A DNA stretch of 64,000 bases, from the NCBI RefSeq assembly GCF_002002885.1, contig NZ_CP019510.1:992001-1056000 (forward strand), written 5' to 3'. A program made the translations under genes and the position numbers. Below, piece by piece: positions 1 to 8,717 of this stretch. Within the stretch, counting starts at the first letter, position 1. Each line of letters opens with the position of its first letter. This DNA is from Janthinobacterium sp. LM6. Its GTDB lineage: Bacteria > Pseudomonadota > Gammaproteobacteria > Burkholderiales > Burkholderiaceae_D. The notes under the pieces were generated by a model. The model made no database searches. It was not told where the DNA came from and saw only the letters and a list, made by a program, of their open reading frames with translations.

Positions 1-216
1 TTGACGTATCCCTACTTCCACGATGGCGAGGCGGCGACGTTGACGCAAGCCGTCGACGTGATGGGCCGCCTGCAGCTGGGCCGCACCTTCACGCCCGATG
101 AAAATGGCAAGCTGGTGGCCTTCCTGAAAACCCTGACGGGCAAGCAGCCGCACATCGTGCTGCCGATCCTGCCGCCATCGTCGGACACGACGCCGCGGCC
201 CGTGCCGTTTGACTGA
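1..216 (+). CDS. Di-haem cytochrome c peroxidase, C-terminal end (partial)
   Basis: The frame is already open at the first base and stops at 214-216, so only the last 71 residues of a longer gene are visible. They resemble the C-terminus of the MauG/CcpA family of periplasmic di-haem peroxidases: a PYFHDGEAATL stretch followed by a helix ending in LVAFLKTLTG, which packs on the second haem in that family. The family reduces hydrogen peroxide with electrons from cytochrome c. The haem-binding CxxCH motifs would lie upstream, outside the window, so the assignment rests on this tail alone. A bidirectional hairpin follows the stop. Confidence 0.7.
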   Translation: MTYPYFHDGEAATLTQAVDVMGRLQLGRTFTPDENGKLVAFLKTLTGKQPHIVLPILPPSSDTTPRPVPFD

Positions 217-230
217 ATGAGTCTATGAAA

Positions 231-258
231 AATGCCCGCATCAAGCGGGCATCGGGGT
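231..258. terminator. Bidirectional terminator hairpin
   Basis: An 8-bp GC-rich stem (ATGCCCGC at 232-239 with GCGGGCAT at 245-252) has a five-base loop and lies between two convergent genes. An A-run (228-232) lies on one side and a short T-run on the other, so it could serve both the peroxidase (+) and the S9 peptidase (-). Confidence 0.75.
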
Positions 259-2649
259 TTATTTCAATGTTCTCTGGAACAACTGATAGATGCGGCGGTA
301 CTCGTCATACCACGCTTCCGGCTGCACGAAGCCGTGGCGCTCCATCGGGTAGCTGGCCATTTCCCAGTTATCCTTTTTGAGCTCGATCAAGCGCTGCGAC
401 AGGCGCACGGAATCCTGGTAAAACACGTTGTCGTCGATCATGCCATGGGCGATCAGGAGATTGCCCGTCAGTTTATCGGCGTATTCGATCGGCGACGAGA
501 TTTTATACGCTTGCGGATCGACGTCCGGCGTGTTCAGGATGTTCGCCGTGTACTCGTGGTTGTACGTGGTCCAGTCCGTCACGGGACGCAAGGCGGCGCC
601 GGACTTGAAGGTGTCCGGCGCGCGCATCAGGGCCATCAGGCTCATGAAGCCGCCATAGCTGCCGCCGTAGATGCCCACGTTCTGGATGTCGCCCTGGTGC
701 TGCGCTGCCAGCCAGTGGGCGCCGTCGATGAAATCTTCCAGTTCCGGGTGGCCCATCTGGCGGTAGATGGCCGTGCGCCAGGCGCTGCCGTAGCCGAGCG
801 AGGCGCGGTAGTCGATATCGAGCACGATGTAGCCTTGCTCCACCAGCAGGTTGTGGAACATCTGTTCGCGGAAGTAGACAGGGTAGCGCTCGGTCACGTT
901 CTGCAGGTAGCCGGCGCCGTGCGCGAACATGACGATGGGATATTTCTTGCCCGCTTCCAGCTGGGACGGGCGGTACAGCTTGGCCCAGATCGGCGCCGCG
1001 CCATGCGTGGACGGCACTTGCACCAGTTCCGGCATGACCCAGCTGCGCGCCTTGAAGGCGTCGCTGCGTGTATCCGTCAGGATATTGGCCTTGCCGCCCG
1101 TCACGGGAATCGTCGCCAGCTGGGCCGGCATATAGCTGGTCGAATAGCGCAGCAGCAGCTTGCCGCCATCGGGCGACAGGCCGAAGTTTTCCACGCCTTT
1201 CAGATTCGTCACTTCGCGCGCGCCGCCCTCTTTGGCCGTGCTGGCGCACACTTCATAGGTGCCCGGCGCCTGCCGGTTGCACATAAAATAGGCAGTCTTG
1301 CCGTCGCGGCTCCATTCGACGGCGCTCACTTCCCACTGGCCTTGCGTCAATGCGCGCGCCGGGGCCGCCCCCGTTTTCGTGTACAGGTGGGCGTAGCCGC
1401 TTTCCTCGGACAGATACCACAGGGTGGCGTTGTCGGGCAGCCAGCCGAATTCCTCGGCGCGGCGGTTGACCCAGGCCGTGTCGCTGATGCGGTGCACGGG
1501 CACGAGGGCGGCGTTGGCCAGGTCGACGTTGGCGAGCCAGCCATCCTTGTTGTCGACGGCGCGGATGCGCACGGCTGCCTTGCCGCCGTCATCGGTCCAG
1601 GCGATGCCGTCGCGCTGGGCGTCGACGCGCACGGCACGGTTGCCTTTCAACGGCGGCAGCTTCTGTTCGGCGCGCAGCGAGGCCAGCGGGTCGGTGGCGA
1701 TGCCGGGCAGGCTGTCGAAAGCGATGTCGCGCACCTGGCCCGTGCGCAGGTCGGCCAGTTTCAGGCTTTGCGCGATCGGCATGTTGCGGCCCACGCGCGT
1801 GCGCTCGTCGTCCGCTTCCGGGTAGCCCGTTTCCGTCACGTAGCGGGCCAGTTTGCCCAGCTTGCCCTTTTCGGCGGCTTTATCTTGCGTGACGAACAGC
1901 AGCCAGCGGCCGTCCGGCGACAGGGCGCTGCCGGAAATGGTGACTTTGTCGCCCAGGTAGATCGGTTCGGGCGCGCGCGTGGCGTCCAGGCGGCGCTCTT
2001 CATGGCGGCGTTCGCGGCTGGCGTCGCGGTCTTCCTTCTGGCGCGCCAGGTTGACGATCAGGCGCAGCTGCAGTTCGCGCAGGGTGTCCGCTTCCGGCTT
2101 GGCGTCCGGGTCCTTGGCCGCGCGCAGCAGGGCCACGGGGGCACTCAGGCGGTCAGCGCGGCTCCAGCTGAACCAGTCTGTGCCGCTGCGGTATTGCACG
2201 GCGCCACCGTCGGCGGAGTATTGCGGGTCGCTGATGGCCGAGACGCCCCGCGTGATCTGGATCAAGGCGCCGCTTTTCAGGTCGCGCTCGAACAAGTCGC
2301 CGTTGCGCAGCAGGATGGCGCGCGTGCCGGCCCGGTTGACGATCATCTGCTGGCCGTCGAGGTTCGCCAGTTGCGCATCATCAACCTTCTTGCCGCTGTT
2401 TAATTTGGCATGCGCGCCGGATACTTGAAAAGTGTCGCGCAGGGGCGAGCCGAGGCGCTTCTGCTTGTAGTAGAGCTGGCCATTCCAGCCCCACCATGCC
2501 GCTTCGACGGGCGTGCCTATCCAGTCGGGATCGGCCATGGCCTGGTCCAGGGTGATGGGCGTGGGGGCAGCGGCGGTGGATGGGGCCGCATGGGCGGCGG
2601 GGAGCAGCGATAGCAGCAGGAGCGGCAGCAGGGGAAGAACCAGACGCAT
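259..2649 (-). CDS. S9 family (prolyl oligopeptidase-type) serine peptidase, exported
   Basis: This is a 796-residue protein with a clear N-terminal signal peptide (a leucine-rich core ending in AHAA around residue 20). The middle of the protein has the repeated WxxDG/SPDG pattern of a beta-propeller (SPDGRWLLF, SRDGKTAYF, SPDGGKLLL). The C-terminal third is an alpha/beta hydrolase domain with the nucleophile motif GGSYGGF (Ser about 664), IDDN (Asp about 739) and ERHGF (His about 772), the complete S9 catalytic triad. Family members cleave short peptides after proline or other residues. The signal peptide suggests periplasmic use of peptides. It is monocistronic: it converges with the peroxidase gene and is followed upstream by the GGDEF/EAL gene. 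The exact substrate cannot be told from sequence. Confidence 0.9.
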   Translation of the reverse strand: MRLVLPLLPLLLLSLLPAAHAAPSTAAAPTPITLDQAMADPDWIGTPVEAAWWGWNGQLYYKQKRLGSPLRDTFQVSGAHAKLNSGKKVDDAQLANLDGQQMIVNRAGTRAILLRNGDLFERDLKSGALIQITRGVSAISDPQYSADGGAVQYRSGTDWFSWSRADRLSAPVALLRAAKDPDAKPEADTLRELQLRLIVNLARQKEDRDASRERRHEERRLDATRAPEPIYLGDKVTISGSALSPDGRWLLFVTQDKAAEKGKLGKLARYVTETGYPEADDERTRVGRNMPIAQSLKLADLRTGQVRDIAFDSLPGIATDPLASLRAEQKLPPLKGNRAVRVDAQRDGIAWTDDGGKAAVRIRAVDNKDGWLANVDLANAALVPVHRISDTAWVNRRAEEFGWLPDNATLWYLSEESGYAHLYTKTGAAPARALTQGQWEVSAVEWSRDGKTAYFMCNRQAPGTYEVCASTAKEGGAREVTNLKGVENFGLSPDGGKLLLRYSTSYMPAQLATIPVTGGKANILTDTRSDAFKARSWVMPELVQVPSTHGAAPIWAKLYRPSQLEAGKKYPIVMFAHGAGYLQNVTERYPVYFREQMFHNLLVEQGYIVLDIDYRASLGYGSAWRTAIYRQMGHPELEDFIDGAHWLAAQHQGDIQNVGIYGGSYGGFMSLMALMRAPDTFKSGAALRPVTDWTTYNHEYTANILNTPDVDPQAYKISSPIEYADKLTGNLLIAHGMIDDNVFYQDSVRLSQRLIELKKDNWEMASYPMERHGFVQPEAWYDEYRRIYQLFQRTLK

Positions 2650-2741
2650 CGGGGATCACTTTAATCAAAGGGGATGGTGAAGGTACAGGCTATGAGGCCG
2701 GTATTCTAGCGGAGGAGTTTCGTACAGGAAATGTCGGAAAG

Positions 2742-5000
2742 CTAAGCCTGGTACCGTGCCAGCCAGCCGGGAAAGTCGTCCAGCGGCATGGGCCGCGCAT
2801 ACAGGTAGCCCTGCAAGCCGTCGCAATCGTGGGCGACCAGGAAGTCGGCCTGCTCCTGCGTTTCCACGCCCTCGGCCACGACGCGCAAGCCCAGGTGGCG
2901 CGCCATGGCCAGTATCGCTTGCACGATGGCCGTGTCGCGCGCATCGTGCGGCGTGTCGTCGATGAAGCGCTTGTCGATTTTGAGTTCGTACAGCGGCATC
3001 GAGGTCAGGTAGGCGAGGCTGGAATAGCCGGTGCCGAAATCGTCGATGGAAAAGCGGATGCCCAGGGCCGCCAGTTCGCGCATGCGCGCCAGCGAGGCGT
3101 CGCGCTGGTCGATCAGCAGGCCTTCCGTCAGTTCCAGGATCAGGGCGCCGGCCGGCGTGCCGTGTTCGGCCAGCGCCGCCTGCACGCGGGCGGCGAAATC
3201 GGGCTGGCGAAACTGGGCCGGACTGACATTCACGGACAGGGCGACGGGCTGCCCGGCCCGTGCCAGCATGGCGGCGGCGCGGCACGCCTCGCGCAGGGCC
3301 CAGTGCCCGAGCCTGACGATCAGCCCCGATTCCTCGGCGATGGGAATGAAGATGCCGGGCGCGATGTACGCGCCGTCCGCCTGCGGCCAGCGCATCAGCA
3401 ATTCGGCGCCCGTCACCCGGCCATGGCGGTCGACCTGCGGCTGCACGTGCATGCACAGTGCATGGGCATCGAGGGCGCGCGCCAGCGCCCGTTCCAGGGT
3501 CAGGCGGCGTTCCACGCCCGCCTGCATGGCCGCTTCAAAGAAGGCGATGCCGTTGCGTCCTTCCGCCTTGGCGCGGTACATGGCGATGTCCGCTTCGCGC
3601 AGCAGGTCGTGCGCCTGCTGGCCCGCTTTCGGCAGCAGGGTCACGCCGATGCTGGCGCTGCAATGATAGGATTGCCCGTCGATATCGAAGTCGCGCGCGA
3701 TGGCGGCGCGGATTTTCTCGGCCACCTGGGCCGCCGCGCGGGCGGCGCTGTCGAGGTCTCCGGCCAGGTGCGCCAGCAGCACGACGAATTCATCGCCGCC
3801 GATGCGCGCCACTGTGTCGGCCTTGCGCATCAGCTGCGCCAGCCGTTCGCCGGCCAGGCGCAGCAACGCGTCGCCGGTGGCGTGGCCGCGCGCATCGTTG
3901 ATGTGCTTGAAGTGGTCGAGGTCGATGAACATCAGCGCGCTGATTGTATTCCCTCGCGGCGCGGCGGCCAGCAGGTGGCCGATGCGGTCCATCAGCAGGC
4001 GCCGGTTGGGCAGGCCTGTCAGCACGTCGTAGAAGGCCAGGCGGTGGATGTCCGCTTCCGATTTCTTGCGCTCGTCGATTTCGCGCTCGACGGCCACCCA
4101 GTGCGTCTGCTTGCCGTCCGCATCCGTGAACGGCGCCAGTTCCGCTTCGACCCAGTACGCCTTGCCGGCCTTGTTGTAATTGAGCAATTCCGCCCTGGCC
4201 GGCTGGGCGTTGGCCATGGCGGCGGCGACGCGCGCCAGCTCGCCCGCATCGGTGGCGGGGCCCTGCTGGAACAGCAGGCTGCGGCCCAGCACTTCGGCGC
4301 GCGCATAGCCGCTGCTGCGCTCGAAGGCGTCGTTGACGAAGATGATGCGGGTGGCTGGCGCCGCGCCGCCGGGCGCATCGGTCACTTCGGCGAGCATCAC
4401 CATGTCGTTCAGGCGGGCCAGCGCCGTGGCCGTCAAGCGCAGATCGGCGTTCAGCTGCGACAGGGCCTGGCTGCTGCGTTCCAGGTGGCGCAGCAGGAAG
4501 GCGCAGGACAGGGTCAGCACGGCGGCGATGAACAGGAAGTTCAGGGCCACGATCAGCGCGCGCAGCACGGGGGAGTCGGGCACGCCCTGCACGTGCAGGG
4601 CGACGTCGGGATGCAAGCCGAGGAAAAAGATGGTCAGCGAAGTCAGGGCCAGGGTCGACAAGGCTGGCTGCATCCCCAGCAGCAGGGCCGCCAGCACGGG
4701 CATGAGCATCATGTAGATCTGGCTGACGGGGCCGATTTTCAACAGCAGGCCCACGCCCACCAGGTAGGCGACGATGAGAAATTGCCACACGCGCCAGCGG
4801 TAGGGCATGGCGCGCAGATGCCAGATGAGACCGATCCAGCCGATGGCCAGCACGTCGAGGGCGACTATGGACCAGATAGCTTCGCGCGCCGCCAGCAAGG
4901 CGCTGGGGATGGCGGTGATGATGCCAAGCAGCAACACTACCTGCAGCAGGCGCGAAAAAATCTGTCCGCGCCAGTGCGCGAGATCGTTTGACGCGGCCAC
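2742..5000 (-). CDS. Membrane PAS-GGDEF-EAL cyclic di-GMP signalling protein
   Basis: This 752-residue protein starts at a GTG (5000) with an AAGGA ribosome-binding site. Residues 15-170 hold five or six hydrophobic segments (a membrane sensor), 190-310 a PAS domain, about 320-490 a GGDEF domain and 495-750 an EAL domain. The diguanylate cyclase site is an intact GGDEF (401-405). An RxxD inhibitory site (RKAD, 392-395) lies exactly five residues before it, so product feedback is possible. In the EAL domain the signature is ELL (533-535) rather than EAL, but the metal-binding Glu, DDFGTG (653-658) and the later EGVET are kept, so phosphodiesterase activity remains plausible. Which activity dominates cannot be read from sequence. 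No partner gene is adjacent. Confidence 0.93.
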   Translation of the reverse strand: MAASNDLAHWRGQIFSRLLQVVLLLGIITAIPSALLAAREAIWSIVALDVLAIGWIGLIWHLRAMPYRWRVWQFLIVAYLVGVGLLLKIGPVSQIYMMLMPVLAALLLGMQPALSTLALTSLTIFFLGLHPDVALHVQGVPDSPVLRALIVALNFLFIAAVLTLSCAFLLRHLERSSQALSQLNADLRLTATALARLNDMVMLAEVTDAPGGAAPATRIIFVNDAFERSSGYARAEVLGRSLLFQQGPATDAGELARVAAAMANAQPARAELLNYNKAGKAYWVEAELAPFTDADGKQTHWVAVEREIDERKKSEADIHRLAFYDVLTGLPNRRLLMDRIGHLLAAAPRGNTISALMFIDLDHFKHINDARGHATGDALLRLAGERLAQLMRKADTVARIGGDEFVVLLAHLAGDLDSAARAAAQVAEKIRAAIARDFDIDGQSYHCSASIGVTLLPKAGQQAHDLLREADIAMYRAKAEGRNGIAFFEAAMQAGVERRLTLERALARALDAHALCMHVQPQVDRHGRVTGAELLMRWPQADGAYIAPGIFIPIAEESGLIVRLGHWALREACRAAAMLARAGQPVALSVNVSPAQFRQPDFAARVQAALAEHGTPAGALILELTEGLLIDQRDASLARMRELAALGIRFSIDDFGTGYSSLAYLTSMPLYELKIDKRFIDDTPHDARDTAIVQAILAMARHLGLRVVAEGVETQEQADFLVAHDCDGLQGYLYARPMPLDDFPGWLARYQA

Positions 5001-5137
5001 GCTGCCGTCCTTTCCCCAGGAGCTGTGCTGCCGAGCTGAGCAGTATGATAAAAATATTACGCGCTATCTTTCTGCATGTCATCTTGATCATTCGGCATGG
5101 TTGACTGCGCGGCTACCTGCGGGGCGCGTCGGGCCGC

Positions 5138-5944
5138 CTACTCCGTCTGCGCCGTGGGCCAGTAGTGGCTGTCCGGCGTGTCCCGCGCGCCGAAGATGGC
5201 CTGGCCGACCCGCACGACGGTGGCGCCTTCTTCGATGGCGATTTCATAATCGCCGGACATGCCCATCGACAGCTCGTCGAGGCCGATGCCAGGCGGGGCG
5301 TCCTGGCGCAGCCGGTCGCGCAGTTGGCGCAGCAGCACGAAGCAGCGGCGCACGCGCACCGCTTCCGCCGACAACAGGGCCAATGTCATGAATCCGCGCA
5401 CCCGCAGCGCCGGAAAGGCGGGCAGCTGGCGCAGGAAAGCGGCCACCTCGTCCGGCGGCAAGCCGTACTTGCTGGCTTCTCCCGAGGTGTTCACTTGCAC
5501 GAACACGTCGAGCCCGCGCCCTTCCGCTTGCAGGCGCCGTTCCAGCGCCTCGGCCACGCGCAGGCTGTCGAGGGCCTGGAACTCGCTGGCAAAGCGCGCC
5601 ACCAGCTTGGCCTTGTTGGTCTGCAAATGGCCGATCACCGACCATTGCAGGTCGGCCAGGTCCGCCATCGCTTCCCACTTGCGGCCCGCTTCCTGCGGCT
5701 TGTTTTCCCCCAGCAGGCGGCAACCCGCGGCATAGGCCAGGCGCAGGCTCGCCTCGGGCTTGGTCTTGCTGACGGGCAACAGGCGCACGCCGGCCGGATC
5801 GCGCCCGACCCGCAGGCATGCGGCCGCCATGCGCGCATGCACCGCCGCCAGGTTGCGGCGGAAGTCGTCCACCGTCACGGCCTGCGGCCAGCGCCCATGC
5901 TGCTCATGCATGGTGGGAGTGAGCAGGGGAGTGTCATTGTTCAT
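5138..5944 (-). CDS. YggS/PROSC family pyridoxal phosphate homeostasis protein
   Basis: This 268-residue single-domain PLP-binding protein of the alanine-racemase-like TIM barrel fold matches YggS/PLPBP. PLP is held by the Lys of LLPVSKTKP (about residue 60). The family hallmarks GENKPQEAGRKWE, WSVIGHLQTNK, VNTSGEASKYG and LSMGMSGDYEIAIEEG are all visible, and the chain ends in the conserved FGAR segment. The family has no known enzymatic reaction; it buffers free PLP and influences amino-acid pools. The first 20 residues extend beyond the usual family start, so initiation at the second Met (residue 12) is possible. It is divergent from a PtsJ-like PLP-binding regulator, with a tandem repeat between the two genes. 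Confidence 0.92.
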   Translation of the reverse strand: MNNDTPLLTPTMHEQHGRWPQAVTVDDFRRNLAAVHARMAAACLRVGRDPAGVRLLPVSKTKPEASLRLAYAAGCRLLGENKPQEAGRKWEAMADLADLQWSVIGHLQTNKAKLVARFASEFQALDSLRVAEALERRLQAEGRGLDVFVQVNTSGEASKYGLPPDEVAAFLRQLPAFPALRVRGFMTLALLSAEAVRVRRCFVLLRQLRDRLRQDAPPGIGLDELSMGMSGDYEIAIEEGATVVRVGQAIFGARDTPDSHYWPTAQTE

Positions 5945-5945
5945 T

Positions 5946-5967
5946 TGTCAGCCTTATGTCAGCCTTA
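5946..5967. repeat. Tandem 11-bp direct repeat between yggS and the MocR regulator
   Basis: TGTCAGCCTTA occurs twice head to tail, at 5946-5956 and 5957-5967, with no mismatch. The 11-bp period is close to one helical turn, so both copies face the same side of the DNA. It sits immediately upstream of the yggS start codon and before the divergent regulator. MocR proteins such as GabR bind direct repeats, so this is a candidate operator; that is an inference. Confidence 0.5.
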
Positions 5968-6036
5968 TGAGCGGCAGGAGTGGCCGCAGTGATGTATGAT
6001 TGTCCTATGCCAAAATATATCATGTCTGAGACCATC

Positions 6037-7338
6037 ATGAAGATGACAGGGAAAACCGCGGCGCAGCTGTTCGACAGCATCCGCGCGCTGACGCAGGCGG
6101 GCGAACTGCCGCCGGGCCAGGCGCTGCCGACCGTGCGCGAGCTGGCAGCGACCTTGGGCGTCAACCGCAATACCGTGTCGCTGGCGTACAAACGCCTGGT
6201 GACGGCCGGGATCGCGGTCACGCAAGGGCGCCTGGGCACGGCCATCCGCGCGCAGCGCGTTCCCGGCGAGCAGGAAGGCCTGTTGCCAGGCTCGCCGCTG
6301 GCCGACCTGGGCGGCGGCAATCCGAACCTGGCCTGGCTGCCCGATATCGGCGCGGCTCTGGCGAGCAAGCCCTACCGTCCGCGACTGTATGGCGAGGCCA
6401 CGCTGGACCCGGTGCTGGAAGCCCTGGCGCGGCGCTGGCTGGCCGGCGATTGCCCGGAAGGGCACGACATCACCGTGACGAATGGGGCGGTCGATGCGGT
6501 GGAGCGCCTGCTGGGCGCGTATCTGGTCGCGGGCGACAAGGTGGCCGTGGAAGACCCCTGCTTCGTCAGCAGCATCAACACGCTGCGCATCGCCGGGCTG
6601 CACGCCGTTGGCGTGGCGGTCGATGCCGAGGGGATGCAGGCCGGGGCGCTGGAACGGGCACTGGCGCAAGGTGCGCAAGCCGTCATCGTGACGCCGCGCG
6701 CGCACAACCCGACAGGCTGCAGCCTGAGCGCGGTGCGCGCGGCTCAGCTGCGCGCGGTGCTGGCCGCCTACCCTAACGTGCTGGTCATCATCGACGACCA
6801 TTTTTCGCTGCTGTCCGTCGCCGGCTACCAGGACGTGATTCCCCCTGCCGCCCGGCGCTGGGCGCTGATTCGTTCTGTGTCGAAGATCTTCGGCCCCGAC
6901 CTGCGCCTGGCCGTCGTCGCCAGCGACGGGCAGACCGCCCGGCGCCTGCGCCTGCGCCTGGCGCCCGGCACGAACTGGGTCAGCCATCTCTTGCAGGACG
7001 CCGTGAGCGCCTGCCTGTCGTCGCCGGACGTGCTGGCGCAGGTGGCCCTGGCCCGCGCAGACTATGCGCGCCGCCGCGGCATCCTGGCCGATGCGCTGGC
7101 GGCGCAAGGCCTGGTTTGCGCCACTCCTGCCGATGGCCTGAACCTGTGGCTGCCGCTGCCGGGCAGCAGCCAGGCAGCCGTGCTGGCGCTGGCCAGGCAT
7201 GGCTGGCTGGTGCGCGGCGGTGAAGCGTTCGGCGTGCAGGCGCCGGCGCAGGGATTGCGGATCACCGTGTCGACCATGGATGAAGCGGGCGCGCAGGCGT
7301 TCGCCGGCGTGCTGGCCCAGGTGCTGGGCCAGCCATAG
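6037..7338 (+). CDS. MocR/PtsJ-like GntR-aminotransferase fusion regulator
   Basis: The protein has an N-terminal GntR-type winged helix (first ~70 residues; LPTVRELAATLGVNRNTVS is the recognition region) fused to a fold-type I aminotransferase domain. The PLP-binding lysine is visible in SVSKIFGPDLRLA (about Lys283), along with NPTG and the active-site DDHF. This is the MocR architecture. The short N-terminus beginning MTGKTAAQLFDSIR and the ARPRLYG-like region recall enteric PtsJ, a vitamin B6-related regulator; that match is from memory. Several in-frame ATGs exist (5980, 6007, 6022, 6037, 6043). I chose 6037 because TGAGAC lies at a suitable distance and the family normally begins near MTGKTA. 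It is divergent from yggS, which suggests control of PLP supply. Confidence 0.88.
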   Translation: MKMTGKTAAQLFDSIRALTQAGELPPGQALPTVRELAATLGVNRNTVSLAYKRLVTAGIAVTQGRLGTAIRAQRVPGEQEGLLPGSPLADLGGGNPNLAWLPDIGAALASKPYRPRLYGEATLDPVLEALARRWLAGDCPEGHDITVTNGAVDAVERLLGAYLVAGDKVAVEDPCFVSSINTLRIAGLHAVGVAVDAEGMQAGALERALAQGAQAVIVTPRAHNPTGCSLSAVRAAQLRAVLAAYPNVLVIIDDHFSLLSVAGYQDVIPPAARRWALIRSVSKIFGPDLRLAVVASDGQTARRLRLRLAPGTNWVSHLLQDAVSACLSSPDVLAQVALARADYARRRGILADALAAQGLVCATPADGLNLWLPLPGSSQAAVLALARHGWLVRGGEAFGVQAPAQGLRITVSTMDEAGAQAFAGVLAQVLGQP

Positions 7339-7371
7339 TTTTTTAATTCCTCGCCACAGAAAGGGAACATC

Positions 7372-8091
7372 ATGAAAGTCCATTTCATCGTGCATGAAGC
7401 GTTCGAGGCGCCGGGCGCCTACGAGACATGGGTGCGCGAGCGCGGCTACGCGGCCACGTATTCCCGCGTCCATGCCCATGAGCCGCTGCCCTCGTCCATC
7501 GCGGACATCGACCTGCTGGTCGTCATGGGCGGGCCGCAGTCGCCGTCGACGACGCGTGAGGAATGCCCGCATTTCGACGCCGCAGCCGAACAGGCCTTGA
7601 TTGCCGCCTGTGCCGCGGCGGGCAAGGCCGTCGTCGGCGTCTGCCTGGGGGCGCAGCTGATCGGCGCGGCCCTGGGAGCGCGCCAGGCGCACAGCCCTGA
7701 AAAGGAGATCGGCAAGTTCCCCGTCATGTTGACGGCGGAAGGGCGGGCGAACGACAAGTTCGCCCATTTCGGCGATGTGCTGGAAACCGGGCATTGGCAT
7801 AGCGACATGCCGGGCCTGACTGACGGCGCGAAGGTCATCGCCTATAGCGAAGGCTGCCCTCGCCAGATCATCGAATACGGCAAGCTGGTGTACGGCTTCC
7901 AGTGCCATATGGAGTTCACGCCGGAGGTGGTCGAACTGCTGATCGCCGCGTCGGCAGCCGAACTGGCCATGCTGGAGCCGCACCGCTTCGTGCAGCCGCC
8001 AGCGGTCTTGCGCAGCCACGACTGGCACGCCATGAACGGCCAGCTGTTCGGTTTCCTTGACCGGCTCATGCAGGCGTACGCATCGCCGTAA
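7372..8091 (+). CDS. Class I glutamine amidotransferase-domain protein
   Basis: This 239-residue stand-alone GATase1 domain carries the complete triad: the nucleophile Cys91 in GVCLGAQ and the His179/Glu181 pair in CHMEFTPE. The oxyanion loop MGGPQSP is also present. Such free-standing proteins hydrolyse glutamine or gamma-glutamyl bonds, or resemble the C-terminal half of GMP synthase without its synthetase partner. The partner or true substrate is unknown. It starts 33 bp after the MocR-like regulator on the same strand, with a GAAAGGGAA ribosome-binding site, so the two are probably co-transcribed. This links it loosely to nitrogen or PLP metabolism, but that is inference from position only. 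Confidence 0.85.
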   Translation: MKVHFIVHEAFEAPGAYETWVRERGYAATYSRVHAHEPLPSSIADIDLLVVMGGPQSPSTTREECPHFDAAAEQALIAACAAAGKAVVGVCLGAQLIGAALGARQAHSPEKEIGKFPVMLTAEGRANDKFAHFGDVLETGHWHSDMPGLTDGAKVIAYSEGCPRQIIEYGKLVYGFQCHMEFTPEVVELLIAASAAELAMLEPHRFVQPPAVLRSHDWHAMNGQLFGFLDRLMQAYASP

Positions 8092-8096
8092 AAAAA

Positions 8097-8120
8097 AACG
8101 CCAGCGTCGACGCTGGCGTT
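8097..8120. terminator. Bidirectional terminator (perfect 24-bp palindrome)
   Basis: A perfect inverted repeat (arms ACGCCAGCG and CGCTGGCGT around TCGA) follows an A-run at 8090-8098. The A-run becomes a U-tract on the minus strand, so it mainly terminates the psiF-like gene; it can also stop the amidotransferase transcript. Confidence 0.85.
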
Positions 8121-8145
8121 GGGGGGGGGCAAACAGGCGAGGCGC

Positions 8146-8451
8146 TTATTTCTTCGGCGCGCTCAGGCATTCCTTCATGAAGGCTTTGCGGGCATCGCCC
8201 TTCATGTCCTTGGCGTCGACATTGCACGCTTTCATCTTGTTTTGCTGCGTCATGGCCGGTGCCGGCTTGGCGCTCAGGCATTCCTTCATGAAGGTCTTGC
8301 GTTCATCGCCTTTCTTGCCGGCGGCATCCGCATTGCAGGTCGTCATCTTCGATTGTTGGGCCGTCTTGGCGACGGGCGCCGCTTCCGGTGCGGCGGCAAA
8401 GGCGGTGCTGGCAAACGCGGCGGCGATGCAGAGGGCGATTAATTGTTTCAT
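8146..8451 (-). CDS. PsiF repeat protein, secreted
   Basis: This 101-residue protein has a signal peptide (cleavage near AFA-AAPEA, residue 20). It carries two PsiF repeats, each of about 30 residues with the pattern K-M-x-x-C-N-x-D-A, then K-G-D-x-R-K-x-F-M-K-E-C-L-S. Two cysteines per repeat suggest disulfide-bonded periplasmic modules. PsiF was named for phosphate-starvation induction in E. coli, but its function is unknown. No Pho box could be identified with confidence upstream. It stands alone between a terminator and a 266-bp divergent intergenic region. Confidence 0.9.
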   Translation of the reverse strand: MKQLIALCIAAAFASTAFAAAPEAAPVAKTAQQSKMTTCNADAAGKKGDERKTFMKECLSAKPAPAMTQQNKMKACNVDAKDMKGDARKAFMKECLSAPKK

Positions 8452-8717
8452 GGCAAATCCTTGTAGACGCAGTCAGTGGAAGGGGACGTGCAACCGGCAG
8501 ACAACTGCCGATATGCAAAACGTAACTAACTATATGACATTTATCAACAAAATTTCCACTCGAGTGTGTCTTTTTGTTACTGGCAGGCAGAAGGCGCTCG
8601 CCGGCTGGCCCGGGCAGCCATGTTACGGCGGCAGCGCCGCTGTTTTTTGCTATGCTAGCGTCTTTCCACCGGCCGATGCCGCTGCCTTGGCCGGCGCACC
8701 CTCAATACGGAGTAGTT

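Noticed and set aside
232..2403. Long plus-strand open frame of 723 codons opposite the S9 peptidase gene
   Set aside because: It is rich in Arg, Ala, Gly and Val with no family features and lies wholly antisense to a gene with a complete catalytic triad; a high-GC antisense shadow.
2580..4991. Long plus-strand open frame of 803 codons opposite the GGDEF/EAL gene
   Set aside because: Same reason: His/Gln/Arg-rich low-complexity translation, antisense to a clear gene.
8146..8451. Internal repeat in the psiF-like gene taken as a DNA repeat element
   Set aside because: The two copies are protein-level PsiF modules with diverged codons, not a mobile or palindromic DNA repeat.
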